Assembly: GCF_013408425.1 (NCBI RefSeq)
Contig: NZ_JACBYV010000001.1
Span: 1,364,001-1,428,000, forward strand
Reading direction: 5' to 3'
DNA: 64,000 nt
DNA from: Pseudomonas flavescens
GTDB lineage: Bacteria > Pseudomonadota > Gammaproteobacteria > Pseudomonadales > Pseudomonadaceae
Both the position numbers and the translations under genes were made by a program. Positions 47,433 to 58,475 of this stretch are shown piece after piece (the stretch's first letter is position 1; every line of letters begins with the position of its first letter). A model generated the notes under the pieces. It was not told where the DNA came from, searched no databases, and saw only the letters and a program-made list of their open reading frames with translations.

Positions 47433-48329
47433 TTGGGCGTACAGCGAAGATGCAGGAAGAGATCGGATGGTGCAGGGCATGGCGTGCTCGTTTCGCGTCC
47501 TGTTCACCAGGGTTATACGAGCAAAGGCTTATTCTTCAAAAGAATTTGAATGGATATCGTTATAGCTGTTTTGATTTATTTCCGCTGATCTTGCTTTTTT
47601 GTTTGCGATTTTAAATCTATATAAATCATATATTTGAGTGTTTTATATGAAGTATTTTCTAGTTTTATCATGCTTCTTTTCGGGTGACTGAGCGGCCGAA
47701 CGTCCTGTTGGGAAAGCGGCTCGTGATCAGTGTCTAAAGAATGGTTTTCAATCGATTTTTCCAACATATCGCATCTTTTAGATGCTTTTCGTGCCGGCAG
47801 TGTCTGTCCTGCAACAGTGTCGCCCGCCCAATGCATCGCAACGAAGGGGATGTTCTTCAGTTCTCAGGTGATTTACAGGCTCTCGAATCACCGAAAAATC
47901 GTAGATAAATCCATTTTTATCAATTACATAAGAGGTTTTTTTAAATTAATTATCACGCGATTTGACACTAGTTCATTTGCGTCGGGCTCGTCCCTTGGAG
48001 AAGATTTCCCCAGGCACGCAATGCGATGCGTCTGGTGGTTTAGCCGGGACTGAGTCACCGGCGTGTCAGTGCCTGGACTGTTCGAGGGAATGTTCGATGG
48101 GGGTTATCTGCACATGGATGTGCGCAGTCCACCCTTTTCAACGTACTGCCCTGATGTTCTTGGGCGTGACGTTCCTCAACCCTGCCGTGCCGATCAATCG
48201 GCGCGTGATGGCCGATGTCTTCCATTGGCCAAGCACATTCAAACGGGAATGGGAGACGATCAGATCGGCACGGGTTCAGGTCAGCGCTGGCGCGCATCTT
48301 CCTCGGGGATACACGCGCGCCAGGCTTCT
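47433..48329. other. AT-rich island without a recognised gene
   Basis: About 900 bp between the msu control region and sseA. The parts 47520-47690 and 47860-47980 are far richer in A and T than any other stretch of the window. A weak plus-strand frame (47730-48053, GTG start) and a minus-strand one (47576-47836) exist, but neither has a ribosome site or a family I know, and codon use is unlike the neighbours. From 48000 on composition is normal but still no gene is convincing. Probably a decayed insertion or transferred fragment. Confidence 0.45.
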
Positions 48330-49181
48330 TCAGACCACGCCAGTCGCTTTGGGCGTGTCCTGGCGGCTGCCCCATTCTGTCCAGGAGCCGTCATACAGTG
48401 CGGCTTCCGGCAGGCCGGCAATTTCCAGACCTAGCAGCAATACCGCGGCCGTTACGCCGCTACCGCAACTGGTGATCACCGGTTTTTTGCCATCGACGCC
48501 GGCCTCGGCGAACAGTGCACGCAGCGCGTCGGCTGGCAGCAGGGTGTGGTCACTGCGCAACAGCCGGCTGTAGGGCAGGTTGTGGCTGCCCGGGATATGG
48601 CCAGAGGCAACCCCCGGGCGGGCTTCTGCGGTACTGCCATCGAAACGGTTGGCAGCGCGAGCGTCGAGAATCAGGGTGTCCTGATGATCGATGGCTTCGA
48701 GTACGTCGCCCAGGCCCTTTAGCCTGCGAGTATGCACGTTGGTCTCGAAGACTCGCTGAGTGGCGTTGGCCGGTTCGCCTGTTTCGCTGGGGCGGCCTTC
48801 GGCCAGCCATTTGGGCAGCCCGCCATCGAGCACGGCGACCCGCTCGTGACCGAAGTAGCGAAACAGCCACCAGGCACGGGCGGCGGAGAACAGCCCTTTC
48901 TGATCGTAAACCACCACGCGACTGCTGTTGTCTACGCCCTGCGCGCCGATCAGGCGGGCGAAGCGGCCCTGGGATGGCACGGTATGGGGCAGTGGTGTGT
49001 CGGGGTCGGAAAAGGCGTCGATATCGAAGAAGCGCGCGCCGGGTATATGCGCCTTGAGGTACTCCTCGTGGCCGTTCTTCGGTTCATTGGGCAGGTAGGT
49101 GCTGGCATCGAAGAGCACCACGTCTTCAGCATCGCCCTCGCGGGCGAGCCATTCGCTGCTGACCAGGGGACCAAAACTCAT
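48330..49181 (-). CDS. sseA: 3-mercaptopyruvate sulfurtransferase
   Basis: A 283-aa two-domain rhodanese. The active loop in the C-terminal domain is C-G-S-G-V-T-A with Cys239, the form typical of mercaptopyruvate rather than thiosulfate sulfurtransferases (which have C-R-x-G-x-[RT]). The N-terminal domain is inactive (D-Q-K-G-L-F-S-A in the loop position). Transfers sulfur from 3-mercaptopyruvate to thiol acceptors or cyanide. The ATG at 49181 follows AGGAGATGGAAGG; the longer reading to 49244 is not needed. Confidence 0.9.
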   Translation of the reverse strand: MSFGPLVSSEWLAREGDAEDVVLFDASTYLPNEPKNGHEEYLKAHIPGARFFDIDAFSDPDTPLPHTVPSQGRFARLIGAQGVDNSSRVVVYDQKGLFSAARAWWLFRYFGHERVAVLDGGLPKWLAEGRPSETGEPANATQRVFETNVHTRRLKGLGDVLEAIDHQDTLILDARAANRFDGSTAEARPGVASGHIPGSHNLPYSRLLRSDHTLLPADALRALFAEAGVDGKKPVITSCGSGVTAAVLLLGLEIAGLPEAALYDGSWTEWGSRQDTPKATGVV

Positions 49182-49298
49182 CCTTCCATCTCCTTTTCTT
49201 GGGTGGTTGCCCTGCATCCTGCCAGCTTGGCCGGCAGGTGGCACCCAGTCGCGATGGATTTCCTCTAGACCGTTTTCACCTATACATAGATAGGCACG

Positions 49299-49577
49299 TC
49301 AGTCGCGGTAGAACACCTGTACCAGGTGATAGCCGAACTGGCTCTTGATCGGGCCGTGAACTTCGCGCAGCGGTTTCTTGAAGATCACCTGATCGATGGC
49401 TCGCACCATCTGACCGGGTCGTACTTCGCCCAGATCGCCGCCTTTTTTTCCCGATGGGCAGGTGGAATGCTTGCGCGCCAGCACATCGAATGCCTCGCCT
49501 GCTGCGATGCGTTTTTTCAGGCCGGCAGCTTCCGCTTCGGTCTTGACCAGAATGTGGCGGGCCATTGCCTTTGCCAT
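49299..49577 (-). CDS. ppiC: Parvulin-type peptidyl-prolyl isomerase
   Basis: A 92-aa stand-alone parvulin domain: A-R-H-I-L-V-K at the start, F-D-V-L-A-R-K-H-S-T-C-P-S-G-K-K-G-G-D-L-G in the middle, and P-I-K-S-Q-F-G-Y-H-L-V at the end. No signal peptide, so cytoplasmic, like E. coli PpiC. Catalyses cis-trans proline isomerisation. Divergent from the PilU-like gene 151 bp away. Confidence 0.92.
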   Translation of the reverse strand: MAKAMARHILVKTEAEAAGLKKRIAAGEAFDVLARKHSTCPSGKKGGDLGEVRPGQMVRAIDQVIFKKPLREVHGPIKSQFGYHLVQVFYRD

Positions 49578-49728
49578 GACAGGTTCCTCATTTTACCGGG
49601 CGCGTATTGTGCCAGTATTTGCCGCGTCATCAGCGTGACGTCGATTTTCCGGCTTCTCCTGAGCGGTACATCGACCCATCTTGGCCTAAGGTCAAAAGAC
49701 TCCAGTTAGCCGACAGGAATACTGCCCC

Positions 49729-50943
49729 ATGGACCTCCAAGCAATGCTGAAAATCCTCTCCAGCCAGGACGGGTCCGATCTGTATCTGTCGACCGGGGCG
49801 CCGCCCTGCGCCAAGTTCAATGGCGTGCTCAAGGCATTGAGCAGCGAGCCGCTGAAGGCCGGGGCAGTGGCCGACATCGCCGATGCCATCATGGATGGTG
49901 CGCAGAAGGAAGAGTTCGAGCGCGAGCTGGAAATGAACCTGGCGATCTCCCTCAACGGCGTCGGGCGCTTCCGCATCAACATCTTCAAACAGCGCAATGA
50001 AGTGTCCATCGTCGCCCGCAACATCAAGCTCGACATCCCTCGCTTCGAGGACCTGAAACTGCCCGAGGTGCTGCTCAAGACCGTGATGGAAAAGCGCGGC
50101 CTGGTGCTGTTCGTCGGTGGCACCGGCTCGGGCAAGTCGACTTCGCTGGCGGCCCTGATCGATTACCGCAATCGCAACAGCGGCGGGCATATCATCACCA
50201 TCGAGGATCCGGTGGAATACGTGCACCGGCACAAGAAGTCGATCATCAACCAGCGCGAGGTCGGTGTGGATACCCGCAGCTTCCATGCGGCGCTGAAGAA
50301 CACCCTGCGCCAGGCGCCGGACGTGATTCTGATCGGCGAAATCCGTGACCGCGAAACCATGGAGCACGCGCTCGCATTCGCCGACACCGGGCACCTGGCG
50401 ATCTCCACCCTGCATGCCAACAACGCCAATCAGGCGCTGGACCGGATCATCAATTTCTTCCCCGAGGATCGTCGGCCGCAGTTGCTCAACGATCTGGGCA
50501 ACAACCTCAAGGCCTTCGTCTCCCAGCGTCTGGTCAAGACCACCGACGGCAAGCGCCGGGCGGCCGTCGAAGTGCTGCTCGGCACGCCGACCATTCGCGA
50601 TCTGATCAAGCGCAACGAGTTTGCCGAGATCAAGGAAATCATGGAGAAATCCAGGAATCTCGGCATGCAGACCTTCGATCAGGCGTTGATCGAACTGGTG
50701 AACGAAGGGGCCATCGACGAAGAAGAGGCGGTCAAGAACGCCGACTCGGCGAACAACGTTCGCCTCAAGCTCAAGCTCTATCGTGAGACCCCGGCCGCTC
50801 CAGTGCCGGTGGCGCAGGCCGCGCCACCGGCTGAGGCAAGCCCGCCGAAAACTGCCGAACCTGCCGACTGGGGGCTGGAACTGAAGCTGGAAGACATCGA
50901 GGTGGATACGCCGCCCGAGGATCCCGGCCGCCACGGCATCTGA
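49729..50943 (+). CDS. PilT/PilU family type IV pilus ATPase
   Basis: A 404-aa hexameric retraction-type ATPase. G-S-D-L-Y-L-S-T-G-A-P-P near residues 15-26, Walker A G-G-T-G-S-G-K-S-T, Asp box around I-T-I-E-D-P-V-E-Y, Walker B D-V-I-L-I-G-E-I-R-D-R-E-T, His box T-L-H-A-N-N-A-N-Q-A-L-D-R-I. Closer to PilU than PilT, but with a C-terminal Pro/Ala/Glu-rich extension of about 60 residues (345-404) not found in P. aeruginosa PilU. No pilT or pilus gene is adjacent, so it is a solitary paralogue. Confidence 0.85.
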   Translation: MDLQAMLKILSSQDGSDLYLSTGAPPCAKFNGVLKALSSEPLKAGAVADIADAIMDGAQKEEFERELEMNLAISLNGVGRFRINIFKQRNEVSIVARNIKLDIPRFEDLKLPEVLLKTVMEKRGLVLFVGGTGSGKSTSLAALIDYRNRNSGGHIITIEDPVEYVHRHKKSIINQREVGVDTRSFHAALKNTLRQAPDVILIGEIRDRETMEHALAFADTGHLAISTLHANNANQALDRIINFFPEDRRPQLLNDLGNNLKAFVSQRLVKTTDGKRRAAVEVLLGTPTIRDLIKRNEFAEIKEIMEKSRNLGMQTFDQALIELVNEGAIDEEEAVKNADSANNVRLKLKLYRETPAAPVPVAQAAPPAEASPPKTAEPADWGLELKLEDIEVDTPPEDPGRHGI

Positions 50944-50991
50944 GCCTGGTGCTTGCGTTGGCCGGTGCTGAATGAGTCGCCTGCCGACCGC

Positions 50992-51510
50992 TCAGCGGCG
51001 GCTGCGCTTCTCGTGGCTTTCGATGATCGTCAGCAGGTCATCCAGCGTGCTTTCCAGGTACCGCCCGGCACGGTAGTCAGGGGTGCTCGCTTCCCCGCCG
51101 GATATGACCGCCTGCGGCTGTTCGACGAAGCGGCCGATGGGCTCGAAGCCTTCGTCCAGGATCACCACCAGCGGAATCTGCATGCGCTCCAGATTCAGGC
51201 GCTCCTTCAACGCGTGCTCGGCACGGCCCTTGGAGACGATCGCCAGTGCCACGCGGGGCTGCAAACGCTGCAGGTGGTCCATGGCCGTGAGGTTGAGCTG
51301 GCAGTCCGGGCACCACATCTCGCCAGCGGCCAGCAAGTGATAGCGACCTACCACGGCCTCCAGCCGCTGGCGGGTGTCAGCGCTCAGGGCACCTTCGCCA
51401 TTGAGCTGCCCTTGTGCGCGTTGCACGGCAGCGATCTCGGCGGGCAATCCGCGGCTGACGAAGGCATCGAAACGTTCGCCGATGGCGAACAGCGCCTGGT
51501 AGGAAGTCAT
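50992..51510 (-). CDS. Thioredoxin-like protein
   Basis: A 172-aa cytoplasmic protein. A helical N-terminal part (1-55) is followed by a thioredoxin-like domain with redox pair Cys67-Pro-Asp-Cys70 in E-M-W-C-P-D-C-Q, then an A-I-V-S-K-G-R-A-E strand and I-P-L-V-V-I-L-D with the cis-proline. Role not known; a general thiol reductase or adaptor. ATG at 51510 follows AGGAAG poorly spaced; a longer start at 51567 lacks conserved residues. Convergent with the PilU-like gene. Confidence 0.72.
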   Translation of the reverse strand: MTSYQALFAIGERFDAFVSRGLPAEIAAVQRAQGQLNGEGALSADTRQRLEAVVGRYHLLAAGEMWCPDCQLNLTAMDHLQRLQPRVALAIVSKGRAEHALKERLNLERMQIPLVVILDEGFEPIGRFVEQPQAVISGGEASTPDYRAGRYLESTLDDLLTIIESHEKRSRR

Positions 51511-51579
51511 GCTGAGTTCTCGTGCAGGGTGGCAGGGCAGTCCAGCAGAAAATTCGCCAGGCGGCAATCGATGATCACC

Positions 51580-52305
51580 CTAGCGCTTCGGCACGTAGCG
51601 CTCGGTGATGCGCTGCAGGATGCCGTCGCTGCGCATGCTCTCCAAGGCATCATGCACGGATCTGACCAGTTGCGGGTCGCATTGCAGCGAGCAGGCGATG
51701 TACATGTCCAGCGGTGCCAGCGGCGCGCTCATCGCCAGCTCGGGGCCGCTGTCCCACTGGTGGCGGCCTTCCAGTACGGTGGTGAACCAGGCGTCGACCC
51801 GTCCTCGTCTGACCAGCTGGATCGGCCTGTCACCGAGCTTGAGGACATAGAGCTGGTCGTCGGTGAAGCCGTTGCTTCTGAGCAGTTCCTCTTGCGCGGA
51901 GCCGAGGCCGACGGCAATCATTCGGTAACGCTGGCGGGCTTCCTCCAGGCTGGCGACCGGGTTGTCGAGGGTGAAGAAGGCGCGATACAGGGGCTGGATA
52001 TTGGCCACCCAGGTGAAGTGTTCTTCCCGCTCGGGAGTGCGCGAAAGGGGGACGATCATCACGTCGCGCGATTCCTGCGTGCGCTTTTGTGCGCGCAGCC
52101 ATGGGGCATTCTCGACCAGCGGGTTATAGCCAGCGCGCTGCAGCGCCATGATGGCGATGTCACCGGTGATGCCATTACCGTTGTCGCCCTGCAGGGCCAA
52201 TGGTGGCGCGTCCGGCATGTAGAGCTGGATATCGCGCAGCTCGGCAGCTAGCGAGCAAGGCAGCAGCAAGGACAGCAGGCAGGCGATCAGGCGCAACACG
52301 GACAT
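51580..52305 (-). CDS. Extracellular solute-binding protein family 3
   Basis: A 241-aa periplasmic protein: signal peptide to about residue 21 (L-L-S-L-L-L-P-C-S-L-A-A), then family-3 features: I-T-G-D-I-A-I-M-A-L-Q-R-A-G-Y, N-A-P-W-L-R-A-Q, L-S-R-T-P-E-R-E, V-R-R-G-R-V-D-A-W-F. The last of these is the usual hinge helix. No permease or ATPase is near, so it may be an orphan binding protein or a sensor-like one. Two cysteines (S-L-Q-C, Y-I-A-C) could pair. Confidence 0.75.
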   Translation of the reverse strand: MSVLRLIACLLSLLLPCSLAAELRDIQLYMPDAPPLALQGDNGNGITGDIAIMALQRAGYNPLVENAPWLRAQKRTQESRDVMIVPLSRTPEREEHFTWVANIQPLYRAFFTLDNPVASLEEARQRYRMIAVGLGSAQEELLRSNGFTDDQLYVLKLGDRPIQLVRRGRVDAWFTTVLEGRHQWDSGPELAMSAPLAPLDMYIACSLQCDPQLVRSVHDALESMRSDGILQRITERYVPKR

Positions 52306-52449
52306 TCCTGGGCGGTATGTCGCGAGTATAGAAGCTGTTCGAGTGGATATCCGTGAAACATTTCAGGTGCTCACGCGGCGTTCGACCCATTGTTCGGCAC
52401 TGCACGGGTCGACTCGGTCGCTGCGCGCCCACAACGGTCGTCGGGAAGT

Positions 52450-52472
52450 CTCCCGACCCTCAGGGTCGGGAG
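52450..52472 (-). terminator. Hairpin after the acetoacetyl-CoA synthetase gene
   Basis: Perfect 10-bp GC-rich stem CTCCCGACCC / GGGTCGGGAG with a 3-nt loop, 10 bp after the stop. No T run on the minus strand, so efficiency is doubtful. Confidence 0.5.
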
Positions 52473-52482
52473 TCGGGCTCAT

Positions 52483-54438
<1,956 letters not shown>

Positions 54439-54498
54439 TGGGTTACCTCACTACTTTTTTATTCGTGGGCAGGGGCGTTCGGCCCTGCCGGTTTCCAT

Positions 54499-55269
54499 CT
54501 ATTGTGCCAGCCAGCCGCCATCCATGTTCCAGGCCGCACCGCGCACCTGGGCGGCTGCATCGCTGCATAGAAACAGTGCCAGCTCGCCGAGCTGCTTGGG
54601 CGTCACGAACTCCAGTGACGGCTGCTTTTCGGCCAGCAGATTGCGCCGCTCGCCTTCGATGTCGCCGCTCTCTGCCGCGCGCGCATCGATCTGTGCTTGC
54701 ACCAGGGGCGTCAGTACCCAGCCAGGGCAGATGGCGTTGCAGGTGATGCCGGTGGTGGCGGTTTCCAGGGCCACGGATTTGCTCAGGCCGATCAGCCCGT
54801 GCTTGGCCGCGACGTAAGCGCTCTTGCCGGGCGAGGCCGCCAGGCCGTGGGCCGACGCGATATTGATGATGCGACCCCAGTTGCGTTTGCGCATACCGGG
54901 CAGGGTCAAGCGGGTGGTGTGGAAGGCCGAGGAGAGATTGATCGCGATGATCGCGTCCCAGCGTTCCGGGGCGAAGGTCTCCACGGGCGAGACGTGCTGG
55001 ATGCCAGCGTTGTTGACCAGGATGTCGACGGCGCCGAACTCCTGCTCGGTGTAGGCGATCAGCGCCTCGATCTGCTGTGGATCCGAGACATCCGCCGGGT
55101 GGTGGCCGACCTTGCCGCCGAACGCCGCCACGGCATCGATGGCCGCCTGGGCGTCGCCGAAACCGTTGAGTACCAGATCGGCACCGGCTTCGGCCAGCAC
55201 CAGCGCGATGCCCAGACCGATGCCGCTGGTGGAGCCGGTGACCAGTGCGGTCTTGCCTTGCAGATTCAT
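54499..55269 (-). CDS. bdhA: 3-hydroxybutyrate dehydrogenase
   Basis: A 256-aa short-chain dehydrogenase oxidising (R)-3-hydroxybutyrate to acetoacetate with NAD+. Cofactor motif T-G-S-T-S-G-I-G (about 11-18), N-N-A-G-I-Q-H-V, catalytic Tyr/Lys in S-A-Y-V-A-A-K-H-G, and C-P-G-W-V-L-T-P-L-V substrate-lid segment all match BdhA. It stands between the permease and the CoA synthetase genes. Two-gene spacing of 52 and 60 bp indicates one operon. Confidence 0.94.
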   Translation of the reverse strand: MNLQGKTALVTGSTSGIGLGIALVLAEAGADLVLNGFGDAQAAIDAVAAFGGKVGHHPADVSDPQQIEALIAYTEQEFGAVDILVNNAGIQHVSPVETFAPERWDAIIAINLSSAFHTTRLTLPGMRKRNWGRIINIASAHGLAASPGKSAYVAAKHGLIGLSKSVALETATTGITCNAICPGWVLTPLVQAQIDARAAESGDIEGERRNLLAEKQPSLEFVTPKQLGELALFLCSDAAAQVRGAAWNMDGGWLAQ

Positions 55270-55321
55270 ACGAACTCCTCATGCGCGCGGTTCCTTGTCA
55301 GCACCGCGCGCCTCATGAAAA

Positions 55322-56713
55322 TTAGACGATGCCGGTGCTGTAGAAGACGCCAATGACGAAAAACACTGCCAGGGTCTTGATGATCGTTATGCCGAAAATG
55401 TCCTTGTAAGCTTCGCGGTGGGTCAGCCCGGTGACCGCCAGCAGGGTGATCACCGCGCCGTTGTGGGGCAGCGTATCCATGCCGCCGCTGGCCATGGAGG
55501 CGACGCGGTGCATGACTTCCAGCGGGATGTTGGCGGCGTTGGCGGCGGCGATGAAGCTGTCGGACATGGCCGCCAGGGCGATACTCATGCCCCCTGACGC
55601 CGAGCCGGTGATGCCCGCCAGCAGGGTCACCGTGACCGCTTCATTGACCAGTGGATCAGGGATGCCCTTGAGCGCGTCGGCGAGGATCAGGAAACCCGGC
55701 AGCGATGCGATCACCGCGCCGAAGCCATACTCCGAGGCAGTGTTCATCGCCGCCAGCAGCGAGCCACCCACCGCGCTCTTGGTGCCTTCGGCGAGCTTCT
55801 CGCGAATCACCCCGAAGGCGCTGACCAGCACCAGCACGATGCCCAGTAGCAGCGCCGCCTGCACCGCCCAGATGGCGGTCAGCTTGCTGACATCGGTCTG
55901 CAGCGGAGCCGCCATGCCGGCCAGTTGCAGGCTGTGGGTCTTGCCATAGAACTCCGGAATCCAGTGGGTGAACAGCAGGTTGGCCACGCCCACCAGAATC
56001 AGCGGCGCGATGGCCAACCATGGGCTGGGCAGCTTGATGTCGTCCGGGGTTTCCGGCTCGTTGCGCAGCTCGGTGCCGTAGCCCTCGCCAGCCCGCAAGG
56101 CCTTGCCCAGCTGGCGGCGCAGATAGAGCATGCCGACACCGAGTACGAACAGGCTGCCGATCAGCCCCAGCCAGGGTGCGGCCCAGGCGGTGGTATTGAA
56201 GAAGGTGGTGGGAATGATGTTCTGGATCTGCGGGGTGCCGGGCAGGGCGTCCATGGTGAAGCTGAATGCGCCTAGGGCGATGGTGGCGGGAATCAGCCGC
56301 TTGGGAATGTTGCTCTGGCGGAACATCTCCGCCGCGAAGGGGTAAACCGCGAACACCACCACGAACAACGACACGCCACCGTAGGTCAGCAGGGCACAGA
56401 CCAGTACGATCACCAGCATCGCCTGGCCGGTGCCGAACAGGCGGATGGCGGCCGCCACGATGGAACGCGAGAACCCGGACAGCTCGATCAGCTTGCCGAA
56501 TACGGCGCCGAGCAGGAATACCGGAAAATAGAGTTTGATGAAGCCAACCATCTTCTCCATGAACACCCCGGTGAAGGCGGGCGCCACGGCGCTGGGATCG
56601 GTGAGCAGCACGGCACCGAGCGCGGCGATGGGAGCGAAGAGGATGACGCTGTAGCCACGGTAGGCAGCCAGCATCAGTAGAGCCAGTGCAGCGAGGGCGA
56701 TGATGACACTCAT
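55322..56713 (-). CDS. GntP-family permease, probable 3-hydroxybutyrate importer
   Basis: A 463-aa inner-membrane protein with about 12 predicted helices. S-F-T-M-D-A-L-P-G-T-P-Q-I-Q-N and G-S-A-S-G-G-M-S-I-A-L-A-A are GntP-family signatures; G-G-M-D-T-L-P-H-N-G-A-V is conserved as well. The family carries gluconate-like and hydroxy acids; position ahead of bdhA makes 3-hydroxybutyrate the natural guess. ATG at 56713 follows AGGAGATAGACG. Confidence 0.87.
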   Translation of the reverse strand: MSVIIALAALALLMLAAYRGYSVILFAPIAALGAVLLTDPSAVAPAFTGVFMEKMVGFIKLYFPVFLLGAVFGKLIELSGFSRSIVAAAIRLFGTGQAMLVIVLVCALLTYGGVSLFVVVFAVYPFAAEMFRQSNIPKRLIPATIALGAFSFTMDALPGTPQIQNIIPTTFFNTTAWAAPWLGLIGSLFVLGVGMLYLRRQLGKALRAGEGYGTELRNEPETPDDIKLPSPWLAIAPLILVGVANLLFTHWIPEFYGKTHSLQLAGMAAPLQTDVSKLTAIWAVQAALLLGIVLVLVSAFGVIREKLAEGTKSAVGGSLLAAMNTASEYGFGAVIASLPGFLILADALKGIPDPLVNEAVTVTLLAGITGSASGGMSIALAAMSDSFIAAANAANIPLEVMHRVASMASGGMDTLPHNGAVITLLAVTGLTHREAYKDIFGITIIKTLAVFFVIGVFYSTGIV

Positions 56714-56838
56714 CGTCTATCTCCTGACCCTGCAGCACGGCGAATCGAGAGGCTGCCGTAGCCTTCGAGTAACTCGCACAGGCGCTGTGGGCGCTTTTGT
56801 TTTTGTTGTCGGCGGCGGGTGGGCCCGCGGCTGACTCA

Positions 56839-56856
56839 TAGCGAGTTCTATGCCAG
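56839..56856 (-). promoter_or_regulatory. Sigma-54 promoter of the permease-bdhA-aacS operon
   Basis: Minus strand TGGCAT-AGAAC-TCGCT: GG at 56854-56853 and GC at 56842-56841, 10 bp apart. The -24 box has one change and the -12 box one. Predicted leader of about 115 nt. Confidence 0.65.
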
Positions 56857-56918
56857 GTTTATAAGTTGTTGAATTTAAAATACTTTATTTTTTGCTAAGG
56901 TGCGTTGCCTGCTGTCAG

Positions 56919-57008
56919 TCCCATTTTCGGGATGAAAATCGGACGTTGCGCCTTCCTGGCCTGCTTCACGCGACTGTCCCAAAATCGGGATTGGTCCCGA
57001 AATCAGGA
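56919..57008 (-). promoter_or_regulatory. Three TCCC-N6-GGGA dyads, candidate enhancer
   Basis: TCCCATTTTCGGGA (56919-56932), TCCCAAAATCGGGA (56977-56990) and TCCCGAAATCAGGA (56995-57008, one mismatch). The last overlaps the 3' end of the activator gene. They stand about 65-155 bp upstream of the sigma-54 promoter, as expected for an enhancer of the neighbouring activator. Confidence 0.7.
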
Positions 57009-58403
57009 CGAAAGGCCCAGTTCGAGCATTTTCCGGTACAGGGTGGAGCGGCCCAGGCCCAGGCGCTGCGCAGCCTGCGGTACATCACCCGCGGTAGCGA
57101 CCAGCGCCTTGCGAATCAGCTCGCGCTCGAAGTTCGCCCGGGCCTGATGGAAGTCTTCGATCTGACCGTTATCCGCAGGCGCATCGGCCGTTTCGGGCAA
57201 CGCCTGCAGCGTTCCGATCGCCGTTGCCACCGCAGCACGATCGAGCAGCGTCTCATCGCTGAGCAGGCAGGCGCGTTCCAGCACGTTGTGCAGTTCCCGG
57301 ACGTTGCCGGGCCACGCATGACGAGCGAGCAGGGCCATGGCCTCGGGGTGCAGCTCGTGGCGTCCCTGCAGCGCATCGAAGATCGCCTCGCAGAGCGCCG
57401 GCAGGTCTTCCAGGCGTTGGCGCAGTGGCGGCACGGCGATGGTCAGCACGTTGAGTCGGTAGTACAGGTCGGCGCGGAAGGTGCCTTTGCGCACCGCCGC
57501 CTCCAGGTCGATGGAGGTGGCGGCGATCAGCCTTACATCGCTGCGCAGCACCTCGTTGGAACCCACAGGCTCGAACTCCTTCTCCTGCAACACCCGCAGC
57601 AGCTTGCTCTGCAGCGGCAGCGGCATGTCGCCGATTTCGTCGAGAAACAGCGTGCCCCCGTGGGCGATCTGCAGCTTGCCAGCCCGGCCCTTGCGGTCGG
57701 CCCCGGTGAAGGCGCCGGGTGCCGTGCCGAAGAATTCCGCTTCGAGCAGGGTTTCCGGAATCGCCGCCGTATTCAGGCTGACGAAGGGTTTGCTGGCCCG
57801 CGGCGAAGCATTGTGAATCGCGTGAGCCAGCAGTTCCTTGCCGGTACCGGTCTCGCCCAGCAGCAACACCGCGGAATCGCTGGTCGCGCTGCGCCTGGCC
57901 AGGCGTTTGACTTCCAGGCTGCGGGCGCTGGTACCGATGAAATGGGCGAAGCTGTACTTGGCCTGGCGGGACTTGAGTTGCGAGCGGGTGGAGGCCAGTT
58001 CCTGCTGCATCGCCTGGTAGCGGGCCAGCAACGGTGACAGCGATTGCAGCTCGTCGAACAGCGCGAAGCCGATGGCGCCGATCACCTCGCCGGCATCGTC
58101 ACGGATGGGCAGGCGCATCACCACCAGAGGTTCCCGTGGCGTGTCCATCATGTCCAGCAGGATCGGCCGGCCGCTCTTCACCACATCGCGCAGCAGGCTG
58201 CCGGGAATCACGCTTTCGCAGGGCCGGCCGATCGCTTCGCTGGCACCATGCAGGCCGAAGCGCTGTGCGTAGCGCTCGTTCATCCAGACGATACGGGCGT
58301 CGCGGTCGACGATGATGGTGCCTTCGCTGGATTGCTCGAAGATCTCGAACAGCGAACGGATGGCCGACTGGCGAATGTGGGGGTAGTTGCCGAGGTCCTG
58401 CAT
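57003..58403 (-). CDS. PAS-containing sigma-54-dependent activator of 3-hydroxybutyrate use
   Basis: A 466-aa Fis-type enhancer-binding protein. PAS domain at about 10-115 ([17 protein letters not shown]), AAA+ domain from about 142 with [14 protein letters not shown] and [11 protein letters not shown], and C-terminal helix-turn-helix [20 protein letters not shown]. In P. aeruginosa a homologous gene (hbcR) lies next to bdhA and controls 3-hydroxybutyrate use. Start 58403 chosen because earlier starts lie in the alaC terminator hairpin. Confidence 0.87.
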   Translation of the reverse strand: MQDLGNYPHIRQSAIRSLFEIFEQSSEGTIIVDRDARIVWMNERYAQRFGLHGASEAIGRPCESVIPGSLLRDVVKSGRPILLDMMDTPREPLVVMRLPIRDDAGEVIGAIGFALFDELQSLSPLLARYQAMQQELASTRSQLKSRQAKYSFAHFIGTSARSLEVKRLARRSATSDSAVLLLGETGTGKELLAHAIHNASPRASKPFVSLNTAAIPETLLEAEFFGTAPGAFTGADRKGRAGKLQIAHGGTLFLDEIGDMPLPLQSKLLRVLQEKEFEPVGSNEVLRSDVRLIAATSIDLEAAVRKGTFRADLYYRLNVLTIAVPPLRQRLEDLPALCEAIFDALQGRHELHPEAMALLARHAWPGNVRELHNVLERACLLSDETLLDRAAVATAIGTLQALPETADAPADNGQIEDFHQARANFERELIRKALVATAGDVPQAAQRLGLGRSTLYRKMLELGLSS

Positions 58404-58441
58404 GGCGCGCTCGTCTGCGGGGTGAGCGCCGATCATAACGC

Positions 58442-58468
58442 GGCGCGGCACCCTTGCGGTGCCGCGCC
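58442..58468 (-). terminator. Hairpin after alaC
   Basis: Perfect 11-bp stem GGCGCGGCACC / GGTGCCGCGCC with a 5-nt loop, 7 bp after the alaC stop. Only a short T-containing tail follows on the minus strand (GTTAT), so it may be leaky. Confidence 0.65.
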
Positions 58469-58475
58469 ATGGCTG

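Noticed and set aside
47730..48053. A 107-codon frame in the AT-rich island
   Set aside because: GTG start without ribosome site, no family similarity, mixed composition across its length; kept only as part of the island description.
47962..48573. A 203-codon plus-strand frame running into sseA
   Set aside because: More than half overlaps sseA in antisense; the 5' part has no recognisable domain. Possibly a decayed gene, but not supportable.
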